DNA of 64,000 nt from Microbacterium sp. EST19A (GTDB lineage Bacteria > Actinomycetota > Actinomycetes > Actinomycetales > Microbacteriaceae): positions 1,426,001 through 1,490,000 of the forward strand of contig NZ_JAHXYZ010000001.1 of the NCBI RefSeq assembly GCF_019969685.1, written 5' to 3'. Below are positions 54,013-62,304 of the stretch, piece after piece (the first letter of the stretch is position 1; every line of letters starts with the position of its first letter). The notes under the pieces are model-generated. The model was not told the origin of the DNA, did no database searches, and saw nothing but the letters and a program-made list of their open reading frames with translations. Position numbers and translations under genes: made by a program.

Positions 54013-55188
54013 CTAGACCCGGGCGTCCTGCCGCGGCACCCAGACCTGCTTGATGATGATGAGGATGGATGCCGTGACCGGCACGGCGACGAGCGCGCCG
54101 AGCAGTCCGAGCAGTGTGCCGCCGGCAAGGGCGCCGATCACGACGAGCGAACCGGGGATCGAGATCGCACGGTTCATCACGCGCGGGGTGATGACGTAGG
54201 CCTCGATCTGCATGTAGATCAGGTAGACGATCGCGAAGATCAGGGCGCCGATCGGGTTCGTGAACAGCGCGATGCCGGTGCCGATGACCCAGAACAGCAC
54301 GGAGCCGACGAGCGGGATCAGGGTGATGCAGAAGGCCACGGTCGCCATCAGCGGCGGGAACGGCAGGCCGAGGAAGAAGTAGAGCAGGAAGGCGAGCAGC
54401 GCGTTGCAGAACGCCAGCACGACCATCCCCATCACGTAGCCGCCGACGGAGTCGGTGATCTGGTCGGTGATGTCGCTCGCCCGTGCGCGGTCGCGGGCGG
54501 GGGCGAGACGCAGCAGGCTGTTCTTGATCCCGGTGAGGCTCGCGAGGAAGTACAGGGTCAGCACGAGCACGATGATCGTGCCGGAGATGAAGGATGCGAT
54601 CGACGCGCCGACCTTCAGGGCTCCGCCGCCGATGGTCGCGAGGTTGCCGAAGTCGGAGAGGAACTTCTGCACCTCGACGACCAGGTCCTGGAACTGCTCG
54701 CCGAACTGCGCCGCGAGCGTGGCGTAGAGATCGGTCTTGGTGAATTCGCGGACCATGCTCGGCACGGAGGTCACGAAGCTGGAGATCTGGTCGATCACGA
54801 TCGGGATGACCATCCACAGCAGCAGCGCGAACACGATGACGAGTCCGAGGATGACGAAGAGCACCGAGATCGCGCGCGAGAGTCCTCGGCGCTCGAGGAA
54901 TCGCACGGCGGGGTCGAGACCGAGAGCGGCGAACAGCGCGAGGGCGATGTAGATGAGCACGGTCGACAGGCTCGTGAGCGCGAGGCCGAGCACGATGGCG
55001 CCGAGGCCGCCGAGCGTGACCAGGAATCCGAACACGAAGGGGCGATCGATGCGGGTCCAGAACGAGCCCCGGGGCGTCATCGGCTCGACGACGGCACGCG
55101 GTGCGACGACGGTTTCCGGGGCATCGAGCGGGGGGACGGATGCCGTGTCGTCGGTGGGCGCGGAGGCCGGCGACTCTTCGTTGCTCAT
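54013..55188 (-). CDS. AI-2E family transporter
   Basis: This 391-residue protein has a soluble N-terminus of 45 residues, about eight spans, and the family's cytoplasmic middle region (PSMVREFTKTDLYATLAAQFGEQFQDLVVEVQKFLSDFGNLATIGGGALKVG). The C-terminal helices carry GLPFPPLMATVAFCITLIPLVGSVLFWVIGTGIALF. TqsA/PerM-type proteins are permeases of varied substrates, not only autoinducer 2. Monocistronic, divergent from the chorismate mutase. Confidence 0.9.
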   Translation of the reverse strand: MSNEESPASAPTDDTASVPPLDAPETVVAPRAVVEPMTPRGSFWTRIDRPFVFGFLVTLGGLGAIVLGLALTSLSTVLIYIALALFAALGLDPAVRFLERRGLSRAISVLFVILGLVIVFALLLWMVIPIVIDQISSFVTSVPSMVREFTKTDLYATLAAQFGEQFQDLVVEVQKFLSDFGNLATIGGGALKVGASIASFISGTIIVLVLTLYFLASLTGIKNSLLRLAPARDRARASDITDQITDSVGGYVMGMVVLAFCNALLAFLLYFFLGLPFPPLMATVAFCITLIPLVGSVLFWVIGTGIALFTNPIGALIFAIVYLIYMQIEAYVITPRVMNRAISIPGSLVVIGALAGGTLLGLLGALVAVPVTASILIIIKQVWVPRQDARV

Positions 55189-55250
55189 GTGCTCACGATA
55201 GCGCTGAGGGTCGTCGGAACACGGGCGTTCTGCGGCTCTAGAGTAGGGGC

Positions 55251-55550
55251 ATGACAGCCGCTGAGGACCCGAGGGCCGAACTGCTCCGACTTCGCGCCAG
55301 CATCGACAACATCGACGCCGCGCTGATCTTCATGCTGGCCGAGCGCTTTCGCGCGACCCAGCAGGTCGGGCATCTCAAGGCCGAGCACGAGATGCCGGCA
55401 TCCGACCCGAATCGCGAGGAGCAGCAGGTCGCCCGCCTTCGCGCTCTCGCCGAGGAGGCGCACCTGGACCCCGAGTTCGCCGAGAAGTGGTTCAACTTCG
55501 TGGTAGCCGAGGTCATCCGCCATCACACCGAAGCGGCAGAAGGCCGCTGA
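55251..55550 (+). CDS. Chorismate mutase (AroQ type)
   Basis: This 99-residue all-helical protein fits AroQ: LLRLRASIDNIDAALIFMLAERFRATQQVGHLKAEHEMPASDPNREEQQVARLRALAEE. The pattern LRxxIDxIDxxLIxxLxxRFxxxxxVGxxK, with R in helix 1 and K37-type Lys after VGHL, is the active-site arrangement. It converts chorismate to prephenate for phenylalanine and tyrosine. Like other small actinobacterial forms, it may need DAHP synthase as an activating partner. Ends at a terminator. Confidence 0.92.
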   Translation: MTAAEDPRAELLRLRASIDNIDAALIFMLAERFRATQQVGHLKAEHEMPASDPNREEQQVARLRALAEEAHLDPEFAEKWFNFVVAEVIRHHTEAAEGR

Positions 55551-55558
55551 GAGAAGTG

Positions 55559-55597
55559 CCGGACGGGCGACGGTGTGTGCAGCACTCGCCCGTCCGG
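55559..55597 (+). terminator. Hairpin terminator after the chorismate mutase
   Basis: CCGGACGGGCGA (55559-55570) and TCGCCCGTCCGG (55586-55597) form a perfect 12-bp stem, followed by AGTTGT. Confidence 0.8.
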
Positions 55598-55622
55598 AGT
55601 TGTGAGAGGCCTCACGGCCAAC

Positions 55623-55643
55623 TAAGTTCAATGAATAAACTTA
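55623..55643. promoter_or_regulatory. ROK-type operator before the ROK regulator
   Basis: TAAGTT-N9-AACTTA is a perfect inverted repeat in an AT-rich island, with the spacing usual for NagC/XylR-type ROK repressor sites. It covers an in-frame ATG at 55631, which argues that the regulator starts further downstream. Confidence 0.65.
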
Positions 55644-55708
55644 CGGAGAGACTACGGATCACTGCACGATCTGTCAACAGCTCGCACCCGAGCGCCCGAA
55701 CGGACCCC

Positions 55709-56875
55709 ATGCTGAACACCGATGACGCCCTCGACACGCAGGCATCAGTCCGGCGTGCGAACCTCCGGCGGGCCCTGCAGCTGGTTTTCCGCAGCCCGGG
55801 CGCTCAGACGCGTGCCGGCATCGCGAGGGCGACGGGTCTCACCGCGGCCACGGCGTCGTCGCTCGTCGCGGAACTGATCGAGAACCGGCTGGTCGTCGAG
55901 GGCGAGCAGGCCGCCAGCACGGGCGGCAAGAGGGCGACGACCCTCAGCATCGACGCCGAACACCACCTGATCCTCGTCGTCGTCATCCAACCACGGCACG
56001 CGCACCTCGCACTCGTCGCGCTCGACGGCGCCGAGCTCGAGGTACGGCGGGTCACCTACTCCGCGGATGACCGCGACAAGGTGCTCGACTCCGCGGTCGC
56101 CGCAGTGGCCGCCGACGTCGGCGGCCGTCTGCTTGCTGCCGGGGTGCAGCTCCCCGGCACGACGGATGGCCGTTCCGTGCTGGAGAGCGTGCAGCTGAAG
56201 TGGGAGAACGTGCCGCTCGCCGAGCGATTCGAGCGACTGCTGCACGCGCCGGTCCTGCTCATCAACGACGTCGACGCCGAGGCCATCGCCGAGGCCGGGC
56301 GCGACGAGTCGCCCGCGGGCTACCGACTCTTCATCCACATCGGCGGCGGCATCGGTGCGGCGGTGACGCTCGACGGCGAGCTCGCTCCAGGACCGCGCGA
56401 CCGTGCCGGCGAGATCGGACACGTGCAGGTGGTGTTCGGCGACGCGGCCAGGGACTGCAGCTGCGGCCGGCGCGGATGCCTGGAATCGGCATCCGCCATG
56501 GGAGCGATGCTCGGCGCGGAGTTCTCCGACGCGATGGATGCCGCAGAACTCGCGGTGCTCGCCGCCCGTGCCGATCCCGGCCAGCTCGACGACGGTGCCC
56601 GCGCACTCGCCCGCGCCGTGAAGCTCATCAGCGCCCTCCTCGACCCCGCCGAAGTGGTCATCGGCGGACCGGCGACCGTGCTCGGGCCGCGGTTCCTCGA
56701 GAGTCTCCGCAGTGAGACCGGCTACGCCTCACGGGGGACCTCGCAGGTTCCGGTCCGCTACGCCGATCCCCGCGTCGCGCTCTCGGCCGGCGCCGCGCAG
56801 GCCGCGCTCACCTCGGCACTCGGGGTGCGGTGGAGCGCCGAGCAGCTGCTCGCAGCATCCGCCTCCGACGCCTGA
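55709..56875 (+). CDS. ROK-family transcriptional repressor
   Basis: This 388-residue protein has an N-terminal winged HTH (about residues 16-65; QTRAGIARATGLTAATASSLVAELIENRLV) and a ROK sugar-kinase-like domain with LINDVDAEAIAEA, FIHIGGGIGAAVTLDGEL, GEIGHVQVVFG and the zinc motif CSCGRRGCLE. Such regulators respond to sugars or amino sugars. The start at 55709 is chosen because the upstream ATG lies inside the operator. It may act on the sugar importer and SIS/ROK genes 5 kb downstream, but that is inference. Confidence 0.88.
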   Translation: MLNTDDALDTQASVRRANLRRALQLVFRSPGAQTRAGIARATGLTAATASSLVAELIENRLVVEGEQAASTGGKRATTLSIDAEHHLILVVVIQPRHAHLALVALDGAELEVRRVTYSADDRDKVLDSAVAAVAADVGGRLLAAGVQLPGTTDGRSVLESVQLKWENVPLAERFERLLHAPVLLINDVDAEAIAEAGRDESPAGYRLFIHIGGGIGAAVTLDGELAPGPRDRAGEIGHVQVVFGDAARDCSCGRRGCLESASAMGAMLGAEFSDAMDAAELAVLAARADPGQLDDGARALARAVKLISALLDPAEVVIGGPATVLGPRFLESLRSETGYASRGTSQVPVRYADPRVALSAGAAQAALTSALGVRWSAEQLLAASASDA

Positions 56876-56916
56876 CGCGCACGTCAGGGCTGCGTCGGTC
56901 CTCGACTTCAGCGGTC

Positions 56917-56989
56917 GATCGCACCTTTTGCGGCCAGCTCGCTCGGAATGGGCCGCAGAAGTTGGACATGGCCGCAGAAGTTCGCGATC
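56917..56989. repeat. Intergenic inverted repeat, locus E
   Basis: GATCGC-ACCTTT-TGCGGCC (56917-56935) is inverted as GGCCGCA-GAAGTT-CGCGATC (56970-56989), and a third partial copy, GGCCGCAGAAGTT, lies at 56951-56963. The core TCGCA-CTT-TGCGGCC is close to the TCGCACTTTCTGCCG half of the locus B repeat. It fills the gap between the ROK and PhyH genes, which converge there. Confidence 0.7.
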
Positions 56990-57019
56990 CGGCTCGCCTG
57001 ACGCGCCAGCCGTCTCGGC

Positions 57020-57868
57020 TCAGAGCCCGTCGCCCTCGAACCAATGCTCCTGCCATCGCCAGTCGATCGGGTCGGAGACGCGCTGGTAGCGGATGTCGGT
57101 GGACAGGCGGATGCGACGATGCGGATCGACGTTGTCGGTCGAGGCGTGCACGATGTGCGCGGAGTGCACCATGACGTCGCCCGCCCGGTAGTCGTTGATG
57201 AGCCAGCGGGAGTCGTACTCGTCGGCCAGTCCGGGCAGGTCGGCGGTGATCGACGCGGCCGGCATCGTGAGGGTGCCGGCGCGCTCCTGCGCCATCACGC
57301 GGTGGTGGCTCCCCTCCAGGTAGGCGAGTCCGCCCGTCTCGACGGCGCAGTCGCCGAGGGGGATCCACATCGACAGCACGCGGTCGGTGCCCTCGCGCAG
57401 GTACACGAGGTCGTAGTGGGCCTGCGTGGCGGTGCCGATCCCGGTCTCGCCCGGACGGGTGTGCCGGATGATGCGGCGCTTGTGGAGGTGCACGTCGTCG
57501 CCCAGGAACCACTGGAACCATCCGCGGATCGACGGGTGAGACGTCAGGGCGGCGTAGCGGTCGCCCGGTACGACATCGTCGAAGAGCACGCGACGGGTCA
57601 GGGCCAGGTCGATGTCGGCATTCGAGTCGATGCCCTCGTCGGCGCCTCCCGGCTCCACGAGGCCCGTCGGTGCGAGCATGTCGAAATAATAGGTACGGAA
57701 GTCGCGGACCAGGGCAGGATCGAGATGGTCGCTGAGATAGAGATAGCCGTCTCGACGCAGGCGGTCCCACAGTGCATCCCTGTCGGCTCGCAGCGATGTC
57801 GGTACGGGCTCGAGCCGACCGAGTCGCTCGGGCCGCTCTTCGAGCACATAGCCGTTGGACGTGATCAT
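57020..57868 (-). CDS. Phytanoyl-CoA dioxygenase (PhyH) family protein
   Basis: This 282-residue protein is a non-haem Fe(II)/2-oxoglutarate oxygenase. The metal triad reads as His-Tyr-Asp in QAHYDLVYLREG plus the distal His in DVMVHSAHIVHAS, and the 2-oxoglutarate Arg lies in RIRLSTDIRYQR. Members hydroxylate very different substrates, from acyl-CoAs to ectoine-like solutes. It is divergent from an AraC regulator across 94 bp, so it is the likely target. Start ATG 57868 follows GGAGG closely; a start at 57970 is possible but would cross the AraC promoter. Confidence 0.88.
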   Translation of the reverse strand: MITSNGYVLEERPERLGRLEPVPTSLRADRDALWDRLRRDGYLYLSDHLDPALVRDFRTYYFDMLAPTGLVEPGGADEGIDSNADIDLALTRRVLFDDVVPGDRYAALTSHPSIRGWFQWFLGDDVHLHKRRIIRHTRPGETGIGTATQAHYDLVYLREGTDRVLSMWIPLGDCAVETGGLAYLEGSHHRVMAQERAGTLTMPAASITADLPGLADEYDSRWLINDYRAGDVMVHSAHIVHASTDNVDPHRRIRLSTDIRYQRVSDPIDWRWQEHWFEGDGL

Positions 57869-57962
57869 TCCTCCAGCCTCGACCGCGATAGGACTATTCG
57901 TCCATGGATTTCCCTCGAGAACTCTTGTATTTTCGGGGCTGACGGACCAGACTTGGACGATC

Positions 57963-58790
57963 ATGGACAACTGGGCGATCTACGCGAATCCCGCACGCGC
58001 GCTCACCGATGTCACCATCGCCTGCCTGGGTGCGGGGGAATACCGTGGCAGTCATGAGGGATTCCGGGGCCGCAAGCTGCGTTCCCACGCCGTGGTCGTC
58101 ATCAGCGAGGGGAGCGGGTGGTATTCCAGTCCCCTCACGGGAGAGATCAGAGTAGAGGCACCGGCGCTCCTCTGGCTGTTCCCGGGCGTGGCTCACGGAT
58201 ACGGGCCGCACCGCGCAGGGTGGACGGAGCACTGGGTCCTGTTCTCGGGTGCGGCGACCGGTGCGCTCGACGAACTCGGGGCGTGGCGGCGCGCCGCACC
58301 GGTCGTGTCGCTCGATCGGATGCCGGAATCCCTGCCGACGACCTTCGAGCGCCTGCATGAGCATCTGGCGGACGGCAGCTCGGTCGGCGCGCTCCGTGCG
58401 TCGGCGGCGAGCTACGGCTGGATCGCCGACCTCGCCGCGATGACCATGCCGGACTCGGCCCCCGACCTCATCGACGCGCTCACCCGGGGTGCCACCCGTC
58501 AGGTCTCGATGGAGACCCGCGCCCACGAGCTCGGGATGAGCGTTCCCCAGCTGCGGTCGGCGACGGTGTCGGCGACCGGGCTGACACCGCTCCAAGTGCT
58601 CATCGAGTCGCGTCTCGCCCGCGCGCAGTCGCTGCTCGTCGAGACCGACCTCGAGGTGAGCATCATCGCCCAGCAGGTCGGGTTCGACGATCCCTCGTAC
58701 TTCTCGCGCCAGTTCACGCAGCGCCTCGGCAGTTCGCCGAGCCGGTTCCGCCGCGAACAGCGCCGCATGCCGAGTCTGGCCGACGCCTGA
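57963..58790 (+). CDS. AraC-family transcriptional regulator
   Basis: The 275-residue protein has an N-terminal cupin-like ligand domain (SHAVVVISEGSGWYSS...LLWLFPGVAHGYGPHRAGWTEHWVLFSG, residues 43-100). A C-terminal pair of HTH motifs follows, the second being LEVSIIAQQVGFDDPSYFSRQFTQRLGSSPSRFRR. The ligand is often a sugar. It lies between the divergent PhyH gene and the convergent sugar ABC genes, and probably controls the PhyH gene. Confidence 0.92.
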   Translation: MDNWAIYANPARALTDVTIACLGAGEYRGSHEGFRGRKLRSHAVVVISEGSGWYSSPLTGEIRVEAPALLWLFPGVAHGYGPHRAGWTEHWVLFSGAATGALDELGAWRRAAPVVSLDRMPESLPTTFERLHEHLADGSSVGALRASAASYGWIADLAAMTMPDSAPDLIDALTRGATRQVSMETRAHELGMSVPQLRSATVSATGLTPLQVLIESRLARAQSLLVETDLEVSIIAQQVGFDDPSYFSRQFTQRLGSSPSRFRREQRRMPSLADA

Positions 58791-58838
58791 CGCCCCGGCA
58801 TCCGCCGTCGATCGCGGATGCCGGGGAGTGCGACGGAC

Positions 58839-59765
58839 CTACTTCACGCTGCCGGCGGTCAAGCCGCCGACCAGGCGCTTCTCGATGAGCATGAAGAGGA
58901 TGACGACGGGCAGGATCGCGACGATCGAGACGCCGAACACGTACTGCCAGCTCGTCTCGTACTGGCCGACGAACTTGGTGAGTGCGACCGAGAGCGGCTG
59001 GTTCTTGTCGGTCGACAGGATGACGAGGGATGCCGCGAACTCGTTCCAGCAGGCGACGAACGTGAACACGATCGCGGTGACGATGCCCGGCCAGACGAGC
59101 GGCAGGTTGATCTTGAACAGGACGGTGAAGCGTCCGGCGCCGTCGATCTGCGCGGCTTCGTCGACCTCTTTGGGGATGCCGGCGAAGAAGGAGTGCATGA
59201 TCCACACCGCGAACGAGAGGTTGAACGCGGCGTTGATGAAGATCATCGCCGCCCACGTGTCGCCGAGCCCGAGAGTCGTGAACTGACGGAACAGGCCCGA
59301 GGTCAGCACCGCCGGCTGCAGCATCTGGGTGACGATCACCAGGAACAGGAACACCATGCGGCCGGGGAACTTGAACCGTGCCGTGTAGTACGCCGCGGGC
59401 AGCGAGACGACCAGCACGAGCAGCGTCGCGAACACCGCGATGATGATCGTCGAGATCAGGTTGTACGGCAGCGGCGTCTCGGGGGTCGACCACATCGTGA
59501 TGTAGTTCTCCCAGTGCCACTCGGTGGGGAAGTACGTCGGGTCGACCGAGCGGATCTGCGGCTTCGTCTTCACGGAGCCGAAGAACATGATCAGGTACGG
59601 CAGCACGAAGATCGCGAGCACGAGGAAGCCGGCGGCGGTGCGCAGGATGACCCGCGGCAGCGTGACCTGATCTTCGGTGTAGCGGCGCTTGCGGCCGTTC
59701 AGCGGAGGGAGGCTGCGCCCGCCGCGACCCGTGGTGGTGACGAGTTCGGTCTCGGTCACGGTCAT
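58839..59765 (-). CDS. Sugar ABC importer, permease subunit (MalG-like)
   Basis: This 308-residue protein has six spans and the EAA loop IPKEVDEAAQIDGAGRFTVLFKINLPLVWPGIV. A charged N-terminus of 35 residues precedes the first helix. It pairs with the MalF-like subunit three bases upstream and the binding protein beyond. No ATPase gene lies in the cluster, as is usual in actinobacteria, where a shared MsiK-type ATPase serves several sugar importers. Confidence 0.93.
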   Translation of the reverse strand: MTVTETELVTTTGRGGRSLPPLNGRKRRYTEDQVTLPRVILRTAAGFLVLAIFVLPYLIMFFGSVKTKPQIRSVDPTYFPTEWHWENYITMWSTPETPLPYNLISTIIIAVFATLLVLVVSLPAAYYTARFKFPGRMVFLFLVIVTQMLQPAVLTSGLFRQFTTLGLGDTWAAMIFINAAFNLSFAVWIMHSFFAGIPKEVDEAAQIDGAGRFTVLFKINLPLVWPGIVTAIVFTFVACWNEFAASLVILSTDKNQPLSVALTKFVGQYETSWQYVFGVSIVAILPVVILFMLIEKRLVGGLTAGSVK

Positions 59766-59767
59766 GA

Positions 59768-60733
59768 TCAGACCTCCTTCATGGGCTTGACGGTCTTGAC
59801 GTAGATCGCGACGATCACGATGACGATGAGGAACGCGACGACGGACAGGGCGCTGGCCACGTCGACCTTCTTCTGCAGCTCGATGTACTTGAAGATCATC
59901 GTCATGATCGTGTCGGCACCGTAGCCGGGGATCGAGCCGGTCATGACCTTGAGGATCGGCAGCGAGTTGAACACGTTGATGATGTTGATCAGGACGGCGA
60001 CGGCGAGGGCGCTGCGCAACTGCGGGAGGATGATCGACCAGTAGGTGCGCGCGGGGCCGGCGCCGTCCATCTTCGCCGCCTCGATCGCGTCGGCGGGCAC
60101 CGACTGGAGCCCGGCGAGGATCGTGTACGTCGTGAACGGGAGCGACACGAAGATCGCGATGACGATCGACCATGCGAAGGCGGTCGCCGGATTCTTCGTC
60201 CAGCCGTATCCGACCGCGTCGTCACTCAGGCCGATGTCGTAGAGGAACTTGTTGAACACCCCGAAGTACGGCTCGAGGCTGTAGTAGAACACCATCGTCG
60301 TCATGACGACGGATGCGGCCCACGGAACGATGACGGCCATGCGCACGATCTGCCGGCCGGGGAACGCCTTGTTGAGGATCTGTGCTAGCCCCAGTGAGAT
60401 GACGACCGTGAACGCGACGACCGACACGACCCAGATGACCGTGCGGCCGAGGATCGGCCAGAACTCCGCGAACGCGAACACGGTGGCGAAGTTGTCGAAT
60501 CCGACCGAGCCCTTGTCGAGGCCCGAGAGCGAGATGTCGCGCGTGGAGTTGAAGAACATGACACCGGCGGGGAAGAACACCACTCCGATGATGAGCAGCA
60601 GGGCGGGCGCGATCCAGGGCAGCGCCTGGAGGAGGTCCTTGCCGCCTGACTTGCGCCGCGGGATGGCGTCCGGAGTGCGGGGGCGGCCGGTGGCCGCCCC
60701 CGCGAGGTTCGAGGACTCTGTTGTCTGGCTCAT
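59768..60733 (-). CDS. Sugar ABC importer, permease subunit (MalF-like)
   Basis: This 321-residue protein has six spans, a Ser/Thr/Arg-rich N-terminus of about 35 residues and the EAA loop SVPADAIEAAKMDGAGPARTYWSIILPQLRSAL. It is the partner of the MalG-like permease. AGGTCTGA-like sites link the three genes, which lie within 31 bp of each other. Substrate discussed under the binding protein. Confidence 0.93.
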   Translation of the reverse strand: MSQTTESSNLAGAATGRPRTPDAIPRRKSGGKDLLQALPWIAPALLLIIGVVFFPAGVMFFNSTRDISLSGLDKGSVGFDNFATVFAFAEFWPILGRTVIWVVSVVAFTVVISLGLAQILNKAFPGRQIVRMAVIVPWAASVVMTTMVFYYSLEPYFGVFNKFLYDIGLSDDAVGYGWTKNPATAFAWSIVIAIFVSLPFTTYTILAGLQSVPADAIEAAKMDGAGPARTYWSIILPQLRSALAVAVLINIINVFNSLPILKVMTGSIPGYGADTIMTMIFKYIELQKKVDVASALSVVAFLIVIVIVAIYVKTVKPMKEV

Positions 60734-60764
60734 GGGAATACCCGAACCTCTCCGTCCAGCGGGC

Positions 60765-62009
60765 TCAGCCCGCGTCGACCTGCGCCTGGATCTGCGTCAG
60801 CACGTCAGCCGCCGGGAGCGTCTGCAGCTGACCGAACAGCGACTTGAAGGCACCGTCGGCGGCGGACCACTTCGGGTTCGTCGACGGGTAGAACTGCGCG
60901 TCGGGCAGCACGTCGAGGAACGGCTTGAGCGCCTTTTCGCCGGCGAGTGCCTCAGAGCCCGACTTCGTGACCGGAAGGAAGCCCTCGGCCTGCACCCACG
61001 GCACGTACACGTCGGCCGAGTAGTAGTAGTCGAAGAACTTGGTGATCGCTTCCTTCTTGTCGTCGTCGTTCTGGAACGCCATCAGCTGGTCCATGACGCC
61101 GAGGGTGAACGGCGAGCCGTCCTTCGTCGGGATCGGAACGATCGAGTAGTCCAGGTCGGGGTTGCCCTCGGCGATCTGGCCGACCGTCGGCGGGAGGCCT
61201 ACCTGCATGCCGATCTTGCCCTGGATGAAGATGTCCATCAGCGGCGAACGCTGCGTCGAACCGGGGTCGGCCTGCGTCGCACCCGCGTCGATCATCTTCT
61301 TGATCTGCTCGGCACCGGCCAGGTTCTCGGGGGTGTCGATGGTGATCTCGGACGCGTCGCCGAACGATCCGCCGCCGCCCCAGAGCCACACAGCCGCCTC
61401 GGCCTGCGCCTCTTCAGACCCGAGCGGCATGCCGTAGCCGGCGACGCCGCCACCGAGCGCGGACACCTTGGTCGCGGCATCCAGCAGGGAGTCCCAGTCG
61501 GTGGGCGCTTCGACGCCCGCCTGGTCGAGCAGTGCGTTGTTCACGAACAGGGCACGAGCCGAGGCGATGAGCGGGAGTGCGTACGCCTCGCCGTCGACCT
61601 CGGCGTTCTTGATGAACGAGTCCTGGAAGTCCGCGAAGGTGTCTTCCGACACCACGTCCTTCACCGGGTAGAGCAGCTCATCGCCCACGAAGCCGGCGAA
61701 CGGTCCGCCGTTGTAGATGTCGGGTGCCTCGCCGGCCTGGATCTTGGTGGAGACGACCTTCTCGAGGTTGTCCCACGACTGCACCTCGAGCTTGACCTTG
61801 ATGTCGGGATTGGCCTTCTCGAAACCGTCGATGACGGTCTCCCAGTTCGCCTTGGTGCCGTCCGAGTAGCTGGGGACGAGGAGGTCGAGCGTGGTCGATC
61901 CGTCCGCGTCGCCGCCGTCTCCGGCCGAACCGCCGAACCCGCACGAAGCGAGCGAGAGCGTGGCGACGGCCGCAATGGCGGCGGCGCCGAACCGCAGTGA
62001 CTTCTTCAT
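60765..62009 (-). CDS. Sugar ABC importer, substrate-binding lipoprotein
   Basis: This 414-residue protein has a lipoprotein signal with lipobox LASC (Cys23) and the CUT1 (MalE-like) fold: WETVIDGFEKANPDIKVKLEVQSWDNLEKVVSTKIQAGEAPDIYN and later the VNNALLDQAGVEAPTDWDSLLDAA segment. It binds an oligo- or amino sugar. The divergent SIS isomerase and ROK kinase suggest N-acetylglucosamine-like or similar substrates, though this is inference. It is first in the operon, and its promoter overlaps a palindromic site. Confidence 0.92.
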   Translation of the reverse strand: MKKSLRFGAAAIAAVATLSLASCGFGGSAGDGGDADGSTTLDLLVPSYSDGTKANWETVIDGFEKANPDIKVKLEVQSWDNLEKVVSTKIQAGEAPDIYNGGPFAGFVGDELLYPVKDVVSEDTFADFQDSFIKNAEVDGEAYALPLIASARALFVNNALLDQAGVEAPTDWDSLLDAATKVSALGGGVAGYGMPLGSEEAQAEAAVWLWGGGGSFGDASEITIDTPENLAGAEQIKKMIDAGATQADPGSTQRSPLMDIFIQGKIGMQVGLPPTVGQIAEGNPDLDYSIVPIPTKDGSPFTLGVMDQLMAFQNDDDKKEAITKFFDYYYSADVYVPWVQAEGFLPVTKSGSEALAGEKALKPFLDVLPDAQFYPSTNPKWSAADGAFKSLFGQLQTLPAADVLTQIQAQVDAG

Positions 62010-62180
62010 GTGTATTGCATTCCTCACTGTGAGTGTCCGTTCCGGGAACGGGTCCGTCTCCGGAAGGGGTGTGGTGCACAGTCGCAAGCACGATCACGCG
62101 ACAGTGCGTGGTGATCGCTTCGCCGGACGGCAGCTGCGATCGATCAAGCCGGGTGGGCTCGGGATGGAACTCGTATGATT

Positions 62181-62247
62181 ATTTGTCAAGGGAACAAACA
62201 AATCAAGCCTGTTCCCTCATTGACCTTTGTTGTCGACATACTATGAT
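62181..62247. promoter_or_regulatory. Divergent promoter and operator region between the sugar importer and SIS/ROK genes
   Basis: Minus strand: TTGATT (62206-62201), 17-bp spacer, AATAAT for the binding-protein gene. Plus strand: TTGACC (62220-62225), 16-bp spacer, TATGAT (62242-62247) for the SIS gene. ATTTGT-N11-ACAAAT (62181-62203) and AGGGAACA-N13-TGTTCCCT (62189-62217) are overlapping inverted repeats on the minus-strand promoter. One regulator could control both directions. Confidence 0.7.
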
Positions 62248-62304
62248 CGAATCAAGCTTCAAACAATCACAAGTATGCAACTTCTCATTCTGGAGGACGT
62301 CGAA

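Noticed and set aside
55631..55708. Earlier start of the ROK regulator at 55631
   Set aside because: The ATG lies inside the AT-rich TAAGTT-N9-AACTTA operator and the extra residues lack family character.
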